NCBI GenBank assembly: GCA_002914845.1
Contig: JXTC01000248.1
Location: 140,761-204,760 of the forward strand
DNA: 64,000 nt
Direction: 5' to 3'
From: Trema orientale
Taxonomy: Eukaryota; Streptophyta; Magnoliopsida; Rosales; Cannabaceae
Shown here: piece after piece, positions 41,884-52,600 of the stretch
How positions within the stretch are numbered: position 1 is the first letter of the stretch
Layout of the letters: every line of letters starts with the position of its first letter
Translations under genes and position numbers: made by a program
Notes under the pieces: generated by a model
Seen by the model: the letters and a program-made list of their open reading frames with translations, nothing else
The model's database searches: none
What the model was told of the DNA's origin: nothing

Positions 41884-42762
41884 TGGTGATGTTTCAATAG
41901 AGATTTTTATTTTTACTTCATGGATGGTTACTCTAATTTGAGCCATTAGATTTTGATCTAACGGTTATAATAATATTAGTAATTCTACTAAAAAATTTAA
42001 TCTAATTAGTAAGTATTTGATTATAGAAAGCTATTTATGACTTAAAAATAGGTAACCTATTTGTGACCTATAACTTTAATTATTTAGTTTTTATTTATTT
42101 TATTCTATTCCATTAATATACTCTTAATATTCTAATTATCACTACTTTATCTTAGGGTAATTTTCATTAATTTTAATTCTCTATAAAGTTTACTCATAGT
42201 AAAGATATGAATATAGCTTATTTTGTAACGTTAAGAGGAAAAAAAAACGTAAACTCGGGATCCTATACTAAAGTCATTAAAAAAAATTAAATTCATGTTA
42301 AAATAAATTATAGTAAAAATATCAATGAATGTTGTAAGAAAATTTGAAAAGTAAATCCTATAAAAAAAATTGGAAATTCGTATTATAGTTAACAATTTTC
42401 TTAAAAAAATTAAAAGGTGAATCACGGTCTAAACTTATATTTATGAAGTATAGTAAATTAAATTCTAAAAGATATTTCATTTTATATTGAAAAAAGTAAA
42501 ATTAAAATAAAATAAGAAAAATAAGATTAGAATTGTCCATAAATTTAAATGGAAGAGTTTATTCCATTACACAAATATAAAGAAATATTCCTAAAACCCA
42601 TTATGTACATGAATTTGAAAAATAGAAGTAAATTAGTTTCCTTTATAAATTGGAATTAGAATGGAAATTAGAAAAATTAATCTGTTATTATAGGTCACTT
42701 TCAAATCAGACTAAATACTCATCGATGGAACAAAAATAAAAATTTCTATTGAAAACTCTCCC
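41884..42762. mobile_element. Mutator-like MITE A with perfect 9-bp duplication
   Basis: The left end GGTGATGTTTCAATAGAGA and the reverse of the right end GGGAGAGTTTTCAATAGAAA match, and both continue with TTTTTATTTTT and a CCATnGATGnnTA block. The target duplication TTAATTATA is identical at 41875-41883 and 42763-42771. The 879-bp element is non-coding and starts 215 bases after the kinase stop codon, so it may lie in the 3' untranslated region. Confidence 0.88.
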
Positions 42763-42786
42763 TTAATTATATATATATATATTTAT

Positions 42787-43028
42787 GGGCACCAATCCAG
42801 TAGGTTTTTTATTTTTAACCTATGCATAGGTATCATTTTGACCAATAGAAATTTATCATGCATATTTTTTTATATTAAAAAATAAGAGAGAGAAAAAGCA
42901 TTAATGATGCACGTCTTTTCATGCACCTCATTATAGCCGTTAGATCACAATTAGATGATGACCTGACGGCTAAAAAAAAAATACCTACACATAGGTAAAA
43001 AAAAAAAATACCTACTGGATTGGCAACC
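42787..43028 (-). mobile_element. hairpin MITE, copy 4, with perfect 9-bp duplication
   Basis: Inverted orientation relative to the other copies: it starts GGGCACCAATCCAGTAGG and ends CCTACTGGATTGGCAACC. The duplication TATATTTAT is identical at 42778-42786 and 43029-43037. It retains the internal hairpin (AGCCGTTAGATCA..TGACCTGACGGCT) with a few mismatches. Confidence 0.92.
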
Positions 43029-43041
43029 TATATTTATATAT

Positions 43042-43726
43042 GGGTGAGTTTTTAATGGATATTTTTATTTTTGCTCCATAGATGGGTAAGTTTGACTAAT
43101 TTGGAAATAAACTTATAATAATGAGTCATCTCATTCAATATATTAATTTCTAATTCATTTTTTTTATTTCTTTCCTTTTTGAAAATTTAATTTAAAGTTT
43201 AATTTTTTTAATTACCTTTAATTTAAAACTATAGTATTATTGTATCTTCAATATTTCATAAAATTTCCTTTTTACTGTAAGAAAGGTAAAATCAAATGTA
43301 GCATAATTTTTATATTATGAATAAGTTGTTGTCTTAAATAAATAAAAAAAAAACTTATGAATAAAGCTACTACATTGAAAGAAAATTTGTTTTAAAAAAA
43401 TTATGCGTGAATCAGCTCAAAATTTGTACATCTTTTGTTGTTTTGTTTTCCCAAAAAATAAGATAGTTGAGAGTGATTTGGGATTATTAAGTATTTTTTA
43501 CTAGTTTTATTTTCTTATAAAAAAAAATAAAAAAAATTGACCAACTCATTAGGTTACACATCTTTTTTGGTTTTAAATAACTTTTTATATTTATATATGT
43601 ATTAATTGTAATAATTGTTTTAGTAAATCTACTAATATTATTCTAGCAATTAGATTAAAATCCAGTAGCCCAATTAGAGTATCCATCCATGGAGTAAAAA
43701 TAAAAATCTCCATTGAAACATCACCC
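43042..43726. mobile_element. Mutator-like MITE B with perfect 9-bp duplication
   Basis: Same family as the element at 41884. The left end is GGGTGAGTTTTTAATGGATA and the reverse of the right end GGGTGATGTTTCAATGGAGA, with the TTTTTATTTTT and CTCCATnGATGG blocks in both arms. The duplication TTTATATAT is identical at 43033-43041 and 43727-43735. The left copy overlaps the right duplication of the neighbouring MITE, so one element inserted into the flank of the other. Confidence 0.9.
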
Positions 43727-44309
43727 TTTATATATATATATATATATTTCAAAAGAGGTTCATATTTAAATCTTATCTAAAATTAATAAATATATTTATA
43801 AATAATATTTAATAATTATAAAATTTTGCAAATTTTAAATATTTGTTCTTATAGTTTCAATTTTAAAAGTTTAAAAGGGTATTTTGGTTACTCAGTAGTC
43901 AAATTGGTGTTTAGCCCAAAGAGTATAAAAATTTATTTCAAATTTTAAATCTAAAGCTTAATGTTGATAATAATCAAAATATAATATATAAATTGAACAA
44001 ACAGTCAAAATGTAAGATATAAAAATATAATTAACCCGAGAACGATTTCAGACAATGAATTTCCCAAGCAAATAAAAAAGTAAAAAGCAGTGACTTTTTT
44101 TTTTCAATGATCAATCATAATAGGCAAATTGTACAATGTCGAAAACTTGGCTAAACAAAGTAAAAAATGTAATTAGATGTGCCAAAATTCAAATCAAAAG
44201 CAGAGAAAAACCGGCCTGCTAGTGCCGAGTTAGGCTTAAACTTTAAAGTGAAGTGGATAGTTTTGAAACCCGTGACATTCAGCCCATAATCAATTTGGCT
44301 TGAACACAT
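43727..44309. other. intergenic, no gene seen
   Basis: AT-rich DNA with no coding-like frame or repeat that I can support. Confidence 0.4.
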
Positions 44310-44470
44310 GAGAAAATAGACATGGATTATGGATAGGACTAACTTGGGCCGAAAAGACTTTTTTGTGTATTTTTTTTAGTAATGACATTTTAAAAAAAGT
44401 CATTTATATTTAAAAAGAAAGCGCAAAATAGTCATTTAGCCCAAGTGAGTCCTACCCATGTCCTTTTCTC
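44310..44470. mobile_element. short MITE, GACATGG family, copy 1
   Basis: The left end GAGAAAATAGACATGG and the reverse of the right end GAGAAAAGGACATGG match, continuing with GGATAGGACTAACTTGGGC and GGGTAGGACTCACTTGGGC. The flanking 9-mers TGAACACAT and TAAACACAT match at 8 of 9 positions. It is 161 bp and non-coding. A second copy lies at 55426. Confidence 0.82.
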
Positions 44471-45187
44471 TAAACACATCTATATGTAAGAGAAACCTAG
44501 ACCAATGCCACTTATTAGACCCAACTAATTAGTTATACTAGTCATGTTTTTTGTCTAAATTTATACCACTTTTTCTCAAAATATTTATTTTGCCCATTGG
44601 TTGTCTACACCCAAAGCATTCTAAAAGAGAAATTTAGTTGCTAAAAGTGGCATTTATGTATCTTTAAAAGTAGTATTTAGCTACATATTAGCTCCATGTT
44701 ACTATTTATAATGCTCTTTTCTAGCAACATATTGCCTGATTACTTGACCAAAATTAAAAGTAAAATTTGCAGCAAATTTCTCTACTCACAGCAAACATTT
44801 CATATTCGCTACATTTTTCCATAACAAAGACTTTTTTTGGCCACGTCCCCGATATTATCTAAGGAGCTCAGTTTAGGTTAGGAGTGGAAATCCGTGCAAA
44901 GGTTTAAAAAAGGAAAAAAAAAAGAAAAAAGAAAAAAAAGGGTGGACATTTGGAGGACTCGCACGCAGACAAAGCAGAAGAGAAAAGATATTGGATGACT
45001 AAAAAGTGGAACAAAAGAGAAGAACTCCTATCATTGTGATGACGTTACCCTCTCAATCTCTCACACTGCCTCACGTGCATGCAACTTACACGCACTACGT
45101 ACAAAACTTAAATATATTGCTATATCCATATTTATTTCCTTTATTACTCCTTTATCTTTATCTCTCTTATGTACGTATGGATATATA

Positions 45188-45218
<31 letters not shown>

Positions 45219-48200
45219 TCATCCAACTCTTTTTTGTTAGAATGCTTGCATATGAGAAAGAAAAAAAATAAAAACTTAGTTAATCTCTTAAAGTGAGTTC
45301 TTTTCAACTAGGTAACAAAAGAAGAGAGCATGCACTAATCCAAAGTCTTAATTTAAGAAAAAAGAAACAAAAAAAAAAAAAAGGCAAAACGAAGAAATTG
45401 ATTCAAATAAAATCATGTCTTACGAATCTTTGTATAAGTTTACTTGTAAATTTTTTCTTTAATAGTATTTCATACCATCAATCATTACCGCTATCCATTA
45501 CTTTTGCAATTGTTATTTATAAAACGTAAAATGCAATAAGCTCGAATTAATAGATAAAGAGATTAAAATGAGAGTGAAAGAATTGTATACGTTGTATTGG
45601 GTTTGGTCATGGTCATGCATGGAAACATTTCCCAATGGGAGAATCGAATCAGTCCTCTCCTTTCTTTTTGCTTTTTTACAGTTTGCTACAGCCTTCTTTA
45701 CCATTCCCCAAGAAAAATGGTGGGTAGTCTTGGAATTTTTCTAATTTGCATCAATGCAAGTACTTCTCTCTCTCTCTCTCTCATATATGTATATTCCTCC
45801 TCTTGTTTAATTAGAGAAGAGAGAGAGAGAGAGATAGATTTCAAAATGAGAAGTAAGACGATATATATGAGAATGAGAGGAGAAAAGAAAATGACAGGGA
45901 AAAAGTAAGTGTAGTAGTGTTAGAAGAAAAAGAAAAAGAAAAGATGGTCAAAATTTGAACCTCGAAGACTCCTCTCCCATCATGATCAGCTTCAACTATC
46001 TTTATCGAAACTCTTACCATTTCCTTTTCTTTAATATTTTGAACACATAACATAACTCTAACATTTCTTTGACTAATTCTCTCACTAAGTTTAACTAATT
46101 CTCCCAATAGATTTTGGTCCTAATTTAAAAGAGACATAATATTATTATTCTTTTTCATCAAAACTCCAAGATTTTAACTTTCTTTGATTTTGAACCCCTA
46201 CGTAGCTAGCTTAATTGATTTCCCCAATAATTTTATTTATTTATTTGTAACAAAAGAGACACGATCTTATTCAATTCAAGTACTCGAAACGAGTAAAATA
46301 ATTGAAGAAAAATAATTATAGAAAGCGAGAACTTCCTTTTTTCTTTGTCAGGGTGATCAGAACGTTCTTTTTATGTACTTACTTATACTCAGTATGCAAC
46401 TTTAATAATTTAACTTGGCTTCCGCGACTCTCCAGCCACGAATTCTCTCTAACGTAGCAAATCTAACAAAGTAGCTGAAACAATGAATATGTTTAATGAA
46501 CTGAATAATATAGCTAGCGGTAATATATATGTGATTATAATTTTCGTCCAAATTGACAATTTAGCACCTAGAGGCTAAAATTAATGTCGATTTCTGCTAA
46601 AGGTTATTGTAGAGTAAAAACCAATTTGACTTAATAAAAGGAAAACATTTTGGTCCTAATAAGTACAAGGATAGAATATTCAAAATTTAAAAGCAACCAC
46701 CATTTTTCCTAGTATAGTGACCCTTAGGATGTGGGGTACGTGCTTCTCAAAATTACTTGAACCATACATCACCAATCCTTAATTTATACTTTTTTGAGAT
46801 AAGAATAGGTAGTGGGTCCTTTATATATATATATATATTTGTGTTATTGTTATTGATATATATTCTTTAATTTTTGATGTGCTAGGAATATTCATTTTGT
46901 CTGGTAACAATAATATCGAGGAAAATAGTGAACTTTGTTCCTTCTTATCCAATCGTCATGACGGATCATGTCAACATGTTCAAGAGAGCCAAAGCAAACT
47001 ATGATTTTGTTTTGGGCAAGGCAACTCGATCGGTCGTTGAATAAGAATTAGTAGAAAATGAAACATATCACGGTCAAAAGTGTCTTCTGTGGTTCATGGG
47101 TTTATACAATAATTAAAAGATTTTTGTTTGGGCTTTGTGGTGTCCAGAGGTTACAATGCATGCTACTTTTGCCTTGATGTGGGGACATTGGCAAAGTTCG
47201 TAAGCATAATAAAGCTAAACACAATTAACATTAATTTCCTCGTTGGTTTATAAATTCTTAATTGTGGAAAAATTATTATGATTATGCCATTATTGCCCAC
47301 AAGATTTATGCATGGTCTCTCTTATTGATAGTGACATTCAAACACAAACGGTAAGAGAATGAATTTTGACTTATCTAATATAGATACAACTGCTTAAAAG
47401 ATTGAAAATCGAATTGTTGTGATGGTTTCGTAGCCAAAATTTAATATATTATAGATATATGTATTGTAAAGTTGGAATAGGACTAGCTTGTGGTCTCAGA
47501 CTTAATCCCAATTTTTTTTATTAATACTAACTGATTTGCTATCGTTTATATATAAATTGACCAATCATAGAAACTATTCATTATTTTATATACTGAATTG
47601 CAATACCGAATTGCAAAATGACAAGTTATTAGTATAATATATATGTGTAATGAATATGATGAGACGATTAAACTTGCTACTTCTACACCACGAAGAGCTT
47701 AGCGGAGTATTAAGCTCAATTATCCTCGTGTAAGAAGGTCATGAGTTCAAGTTAATTAAGAAAGTTAGGACCAGCGAGATGGTTAGCTATGCGGACAATT
47801 CACTTCGCGAAGGAAAATATACCACGAGCTATGTAAAGTCATAATGGATTATCTGGATATTGCCATCTTTTTCCATAATTTTTTTTGTTCAAGGAAAAAT
47901 TTAAAAAAAAAAACTACTAGTATAAAGCTGCATTTATATTGGATTATACAAAAAAGAAAGAAGGGCAATTATGGAACCCGGTTGTGAAAATTGTTGCCAT
48001 GCCCATGCATTATTATTTGCTCAGCTCAGGAAACCCTAAAAGGAAAACTGTAGCTTGTGAAGATCTAGCTTTAATGCTTTATCAAATTAGTTTTTTTTCT
48101 TTTTCAATATTATTATTGTGATTCCATTGTTCAAGGAAGCAACAAAAGTGAAGAATATCAAAAAGAAGAAATATTCCACGTATAATTAACCTAATTAATA

Positions 48201-48240
48201 AGGCCTCCATGGCTCCAATAATATCGATCGTCTACACCTC
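44471..48240. other. intergenic, no gene seen
   Basis: This is a long stretch with TA and CT microsatellites. At 45763-45835 a (TC)n tract and a (GA)n tract face each other across about 40 bases and could fold into a hairpin. At 47690-47790 are words resembling tRNA boxes but they are too weak to call. Open frames of 60-100 codons have no recognisable motif. Confidence 0.35.
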
Positions 48241-48273
48241 AACATTACCCAGTTCTCGAGGACTTAAAGCCAG

Positions 48274-48280
48274 TATAAAA
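48274..48280 (+). promoter_or_regulatory. TATA box of the zinc-finger gene
   Basis: TATAAAA stands in CAGTATAAAAACC, followed by C-rich sequence in which transcription could start near 48305. The ATG is 277 bases further down. An intron in the leader is possible, since TGGTGCAG ends at 48541 just before AGCGAAATTAAAGG and the start codon. Confidence 0.5.
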
Positions 48281-48556
48281 ACCAACCCAACCCCTCAAAA
48301 ATTATCATCACAATTACAAACCTACCTGATTATCTTCTAGTTAATAATCCTTGACTCGACAGATCGAGTTTATATATTAATTTCGCATATATTTCTGGGA
48401 GTATTACGTACTCTATAAGGTGATCATGCCATCACCTTATTAGCTTATTTATTTATTTTTTATACATATTATATAATAGTACTATATAATATCAGAAATA
48501 TATTAAGAAATTTTTGTGAAATTAATTAATATTTTGGTGCAGAGCGAAATTAAAGG

Positions 48557-49404
48557 ATGAGTAGGCCAGGAGACTGGAATTGCAGGTCATGCAACCATCT
48601 CAACTTCCAGAGGAGGGAGTCATGCCAAAGGTGTGGGGAAGGTAGACCAGCTGGCGGTGAGAGATCATCAGGAGACTATGGAGGCTTTGGAGGGAGGGCC
48701 GGCGGCGGCTCATTCGGGTTCACCACGGGCCCTGACGTCCGCCCCGGTGACTGGTACTGTGCCATAGGCAACTGTGGAGCTCACAACTTTGCCAGCCGCT
48801 CCAGTTGCTACAAGTGTGGCGCCTTCAAGGATGACTCCTCCACTGGTGGCGGCGGCGGAGGTTATGAGGCCGAGCTGCCTAGAATGAGAGGCTATGGCTT
48901 TGGCGGCGGCGGCTCCAGTCGCTCGGGATGGAAATCTGGCGACTGGATTTGCACAAGGTTAATTTAATCATTTGCATTTTAATCTCCAGTTTTTCCTTTA
49001 TTTTATTTTATTTTTTTTTGCAGTTTGACTTTTTATGAGAACAGTGGGAGAAGGGTATTGTTTCTCATGAGTAATATAATATCCCTATACATCACATTAT
49101 AGTATATATTACCAAATTATAGCGCATGATATTATAATCTCATTTTGTTATGTGACAATTCTAGCTTATTTTAGGGTATTCTGTACAAATATATAATGAC
49201 TATATATATATATAGATATCTAACAACAATGAATTGCGTGGCATATAGCAAATTGTTTGAAGGAAGTAGTATTTATTACAAGCTAGCTGATCATTTTTTT
49301 TTAGGTCGGATTGCAATGAGCACAATTTCGCGAGCAGAATGGAATGTTTCAGATGCAATGCTCCAAGGGACTCCAGTAGTGGAAAGTCTCCCTATTCTTC
49401 CTAA
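48557..49404 (+). CDS. RanBP2-type zinc-finger protein (three fingers)
   Basis: Two exons, 48557-48957 and 49305-49404, join in frame (split codon AG/G) to give 166 residues. Three RanBP2/NZF fingers of the W-C-C-N-C-C type are visible: GDWNCRSC..NFQRRESCQRCG (about 5-27), GDWYCAIGNCGAHNFASRSSCYKCG (about 65-89, shown by its outer cysteines) and a third running across the intron, GDWICTRSDC..NFASRMECFRC. They are separated by glycine/serine-rich linkers. In this family the fingers bind single-stranded RNA (as in ZRANB2) or protein partners; plant members of this size and layout are nuclear or cytosolic proteins of poorly known role, some stress-responsive. The glycine-rich spacers are typical of RNA-binding proteins. 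The initiator is the first ATG in frame and lies directly before the first finger. Confidence 0.93.
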
Positions 49405-50869
49405 GATTCTCTGTTAATTTTGTTGGGTACGTAAATACGTAAGTATATATATTTGTATGAATATATACATAATGTACACATATAAATAAGTCCTGATGTT
49501 TATTTATTTTCATTGGAGGCAATTGAGAATAATTTTTTTCTTCTTGTTTGCGAATGTGATTTTTCAGGTAGTTCCCGTGCTATCAATTTCCTGAAGCAAT
49601 TAAACTATTAATACGGGAAGACATTCTCTCATATTTAATGTGTCTCGTTCGAGCTACTACAGTCCTTTTGGCCCTACGTCTTCTTTATATGTGAATCGAT
49701 CTTCTTCTTCTATTTCCCAGTTTCTAGATATGTACTTAATTTTCTGGCGCGGAGGATATCATGCATATTGGCTCATGATCGATCATGAAGACTTAATTAA
49801 TTATGCCCAACTAAAGCCAACTCATTGGCATTTTGTGAGCTTAATTTCTCATATATATATGAACTATATAGGGCATATGTAGTTCTGTGGTATTATTAAT
49901 ATATTTAATATATTTCTGTTTCTCTAGTTTTTCCCAATTCAATTTTCTCTTTAGGTTTCTAATTATATATTAATATATGATCAGTTTATTTTTGGCATAC
50001 TCATATCGTTATGGTGGTCCAAGGAATATTTGACCTATATATAAACTACTCAATTTCAGTAATGCTCATATCTGGCAAAGCAATCAAAGGTATTTTTATC
50101 TAGAAAGAGAAAAAAAAAAAAGAAGCAATATTCAAAAGTAGCTCTTCATAATGGACCACATTGAGATCTTTTGGCAGAAACCTTGCAAGGATAAGTTAAA
50201 GGCGCAATATGTTATAATCAATATATAATCTAATCCTAAGAGTTCTAAAAGCTAGGTATTGGGACAACATCATATGTTCTTAAAGCATAATATTTTCAAA
50301 AGATAAGCAATGATGAGATTATAAGAATAGATGCAATATAATTTGAATAATATATACAGGAATCAGTGGATATCATCAAATTAATCATCATAGGTGTAAT
50401 CAGGGTGAATGTGAATAAATATCAATATCAAGTATTCGACGTATATATTTGTCTCCACCTTATATAAATTGATAAATTTAGAATATCAAATTATCAATGT
50501 ACGTTACCCTCAATATGCTTGAAGTGTCGCAGTTCATAACTCTTTACTAATTCAGGTTTTAATTTGCAATCTCTTGCACATGATTTTTATACAGAGGTTT
50601 ATATATTTGGTTAAATATTGGCAAGAATTAAAAGAGGAGGAAAAATATTGTTGCAACATAAATTCGTCCCTTGCTAGCCAAAGTTTTGCTAAATCAATGA
50701 TCAGTCATGAAAGTTAAATGTGCTTGTAAATTAAGCAGCTGTGGCTTGCATTTGATTGGTGGATATCTGTGCATATAGATATAGATGACAAGTCACACTG
50801 AAAAAAAAAAAAAACACAAGTCGTATTAATATAATCACATGAAATGAAACTGTCATCAGTAGTAACAAG
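49405..50869. other. 3' region of the zinc-finger gene and intergenic DNA
   Basis: The 3' untranslated region should be in the first few hundred bases. Beyond it is AT-rich DNA with no coding-like frame of known type. At 50785-50820 an A tract is bounded by ACAAGTC repeats, a weak case of the small poly(A) insertions seen elsewhere. Confidence 0.35.
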
Positions 50870-52081
50870 TGTTGGATAATGGATGTGTTATACCATTTTG
50901 ATTAGCTATTTTGAGACAAACTTAATGTTGGAAAATGGATGTGTTACACCATTTTGATTAGCTATTTTGAGACAAACTTATGAGTGGGACCCACTACATA
51001 TTAGTGAGAGGTTATTGTTGATATATGTCCTCCTCCGCGAGTACATGAGATTCAAATATTTACGTGCTCAAAGTAATAATGGGGTAAATGAGAAATTATC
51101 ACACAAAGTGAGTTAAATGAGAAGGAATAAGAGTGAAAATTTTCTAAAATCCCACATGAAAAAGGGGCACAAACCAAGAGATGTATATATAAAGTTGTTT
51201 TTCTTTTAGTTAGTAACTTAGTAAGTTGAGAGACTCTCTCTTGCATGATAAGGAAGTGCAAATCACGAACTGACCCAATATGCGCTTGTGTGCACCTGTA
51301 AGATGTGCGGGCATGAATGTTGGACTGAAAAACCCAATATATGTTGGGCTTACTTTTGCTCCTTTAATATTTTATTTTTTTTCTTTTTTCAAAGCCTAAC
51401 TGAAGGTTCTGGAACCTGTAACTCCAGAGCTCAAAAACGTGTGTAACAACCAATTTTCAAGGCCGTTTAGTTTCTGAAACTGCCAAATTTTTTTTGGCTT
51501 TATTAGAAAATTGCCGATTTTTGGCATTATAGTCAGATTTTATGGTGACTCTCCCCCCTAGTACTCTAAAAGGAAACCCTTTCCTTCTCATTTCCACACA
51601 CCAAAACATTCTCTTCTCCTTTATTCCTAATATTTGCTCTGTGGCGATTAGAAATTATTAGTTGATAGTTGTGAGCTTAGACTATTTGAGTCTTTAGTCT
51701 TTTAGTGTGGTGGAGCTCTCTAGTCCAATTTCTATAAAGTTGTGATGATAGACTTTAGACACTGCTCAGTTCGTTAGGAGTAGCAAGATCAGTGCGACCT
51801 TTCTATTCATAAGCCATGTTATCTTGGGAAACAGACGCCATTGGCATACCTCTTAGCACCTCAGTGAGGAGACGTAACTGTTTTAAGAAAATTGTATTTT
51901 CACACAAGACTTGATTTAATTTTCTTGAACTTCTTTATTATTTTGATTATTACTATCGTGATTGTTATTTTTTTAGTTGCAGTGAATTAATTCTAATTTA
52001 TTTTGTTACGCTATATATTACTGTTTTTATAGCACTTACTTTTCTAAATTTATTATTATTTGCAATAATATTTTTTTAACA
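50870..52081 (+). mobile_element. solo LTR with perfect 5-bp target duplication
   Basis: The 1212-bp segment starts TGTTGG and ends TTAACA. ACAAG is present on both sides, at 50865-50869 and 52082-52086. A TATATAAAG box at about 51185 is followed by sequence with leader-like features. The first 56 bases (starting TGTTGGATAATGGATG) are tandemly duplicated at 50926-50981. No internal coding region is present, so the element was reduced to one LTR by recombination. Probably Copia type, but the superfamily is not certain. Confidence 0.85.
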
Positions 52082-52220
52082 ACAAGCACATAAGCCACTT
52101 TATTGTCTATCGTAAATTTAAAAATGCTACATATATAATTTACAATTAAAATCAGTTTTATTCATTAAAAAAAGTTACAACTTCATGACGTAGTACTAGT
52201 AGTTCAATTTAGTCGATGTT

Positions 52221-52255
<35 letters not shown>

Positions 52256-52489
52256 TATCGTCTCAACCAATTACATGAGGACATGATCGATAATCTGCTT
52301 ATGTATAATGTATACCCAAAAACAAGGCAAAGCTTCCGCAATTTCTGTTGTGACTTTGAGTACATGTACGTGCATATATATTGGCGGCTACCGTGCTGAT
52401 CACCACTATAAAAAGCTGTGGTAAATCATACATGGAAAAGCAATCTAATTACGGCTAGCGTACGTAGGACTAATTAAGCATCCGTAAAT

Positions 52490-52582
52490 GGTTCAAGTTT
52501 TAGTAGTGTTAGATATTTTCTTTTAAATTTGTAGTAGGTGATAATCATTAGTTAAGTTCTATTTTAAAAAAAAAAAAAAAGA
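52490..52582 (+). mobile_element. 5'-truncated SINE with 18-bp target duplication
   Basis: It begins inside the B-box region (GGTTCAAG) and follows the SINE at 12458 through TTTTCTTTTAAATTTGTA and CATTAGTTAAG, ending in a poly(A) tail. The 18-bp repeats AATTAAGCATCCGTAAAT (52472-52489) and AATTAAGTATCCGTAAAT (52583-52600) differ at one position. Confidence 0.87.
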
Positions 52583-52600
52583 AATTAAGTATCCGTAAAT

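Noticed and set aside
45763-45835. (TC)n/(GA)n hairpin as a microRNA precursor
   Set aside because: The stem is simple-sequence DNA, which pairs trivially, and no known mature microRNA sequence is visible.
47690-47790. Possible tRNA-like head (TTAGCGGAGTAT and GAGTTCAAGTT)
   Set aside because: Both boxes deviate at key positions and no tail or target duplication is seen.
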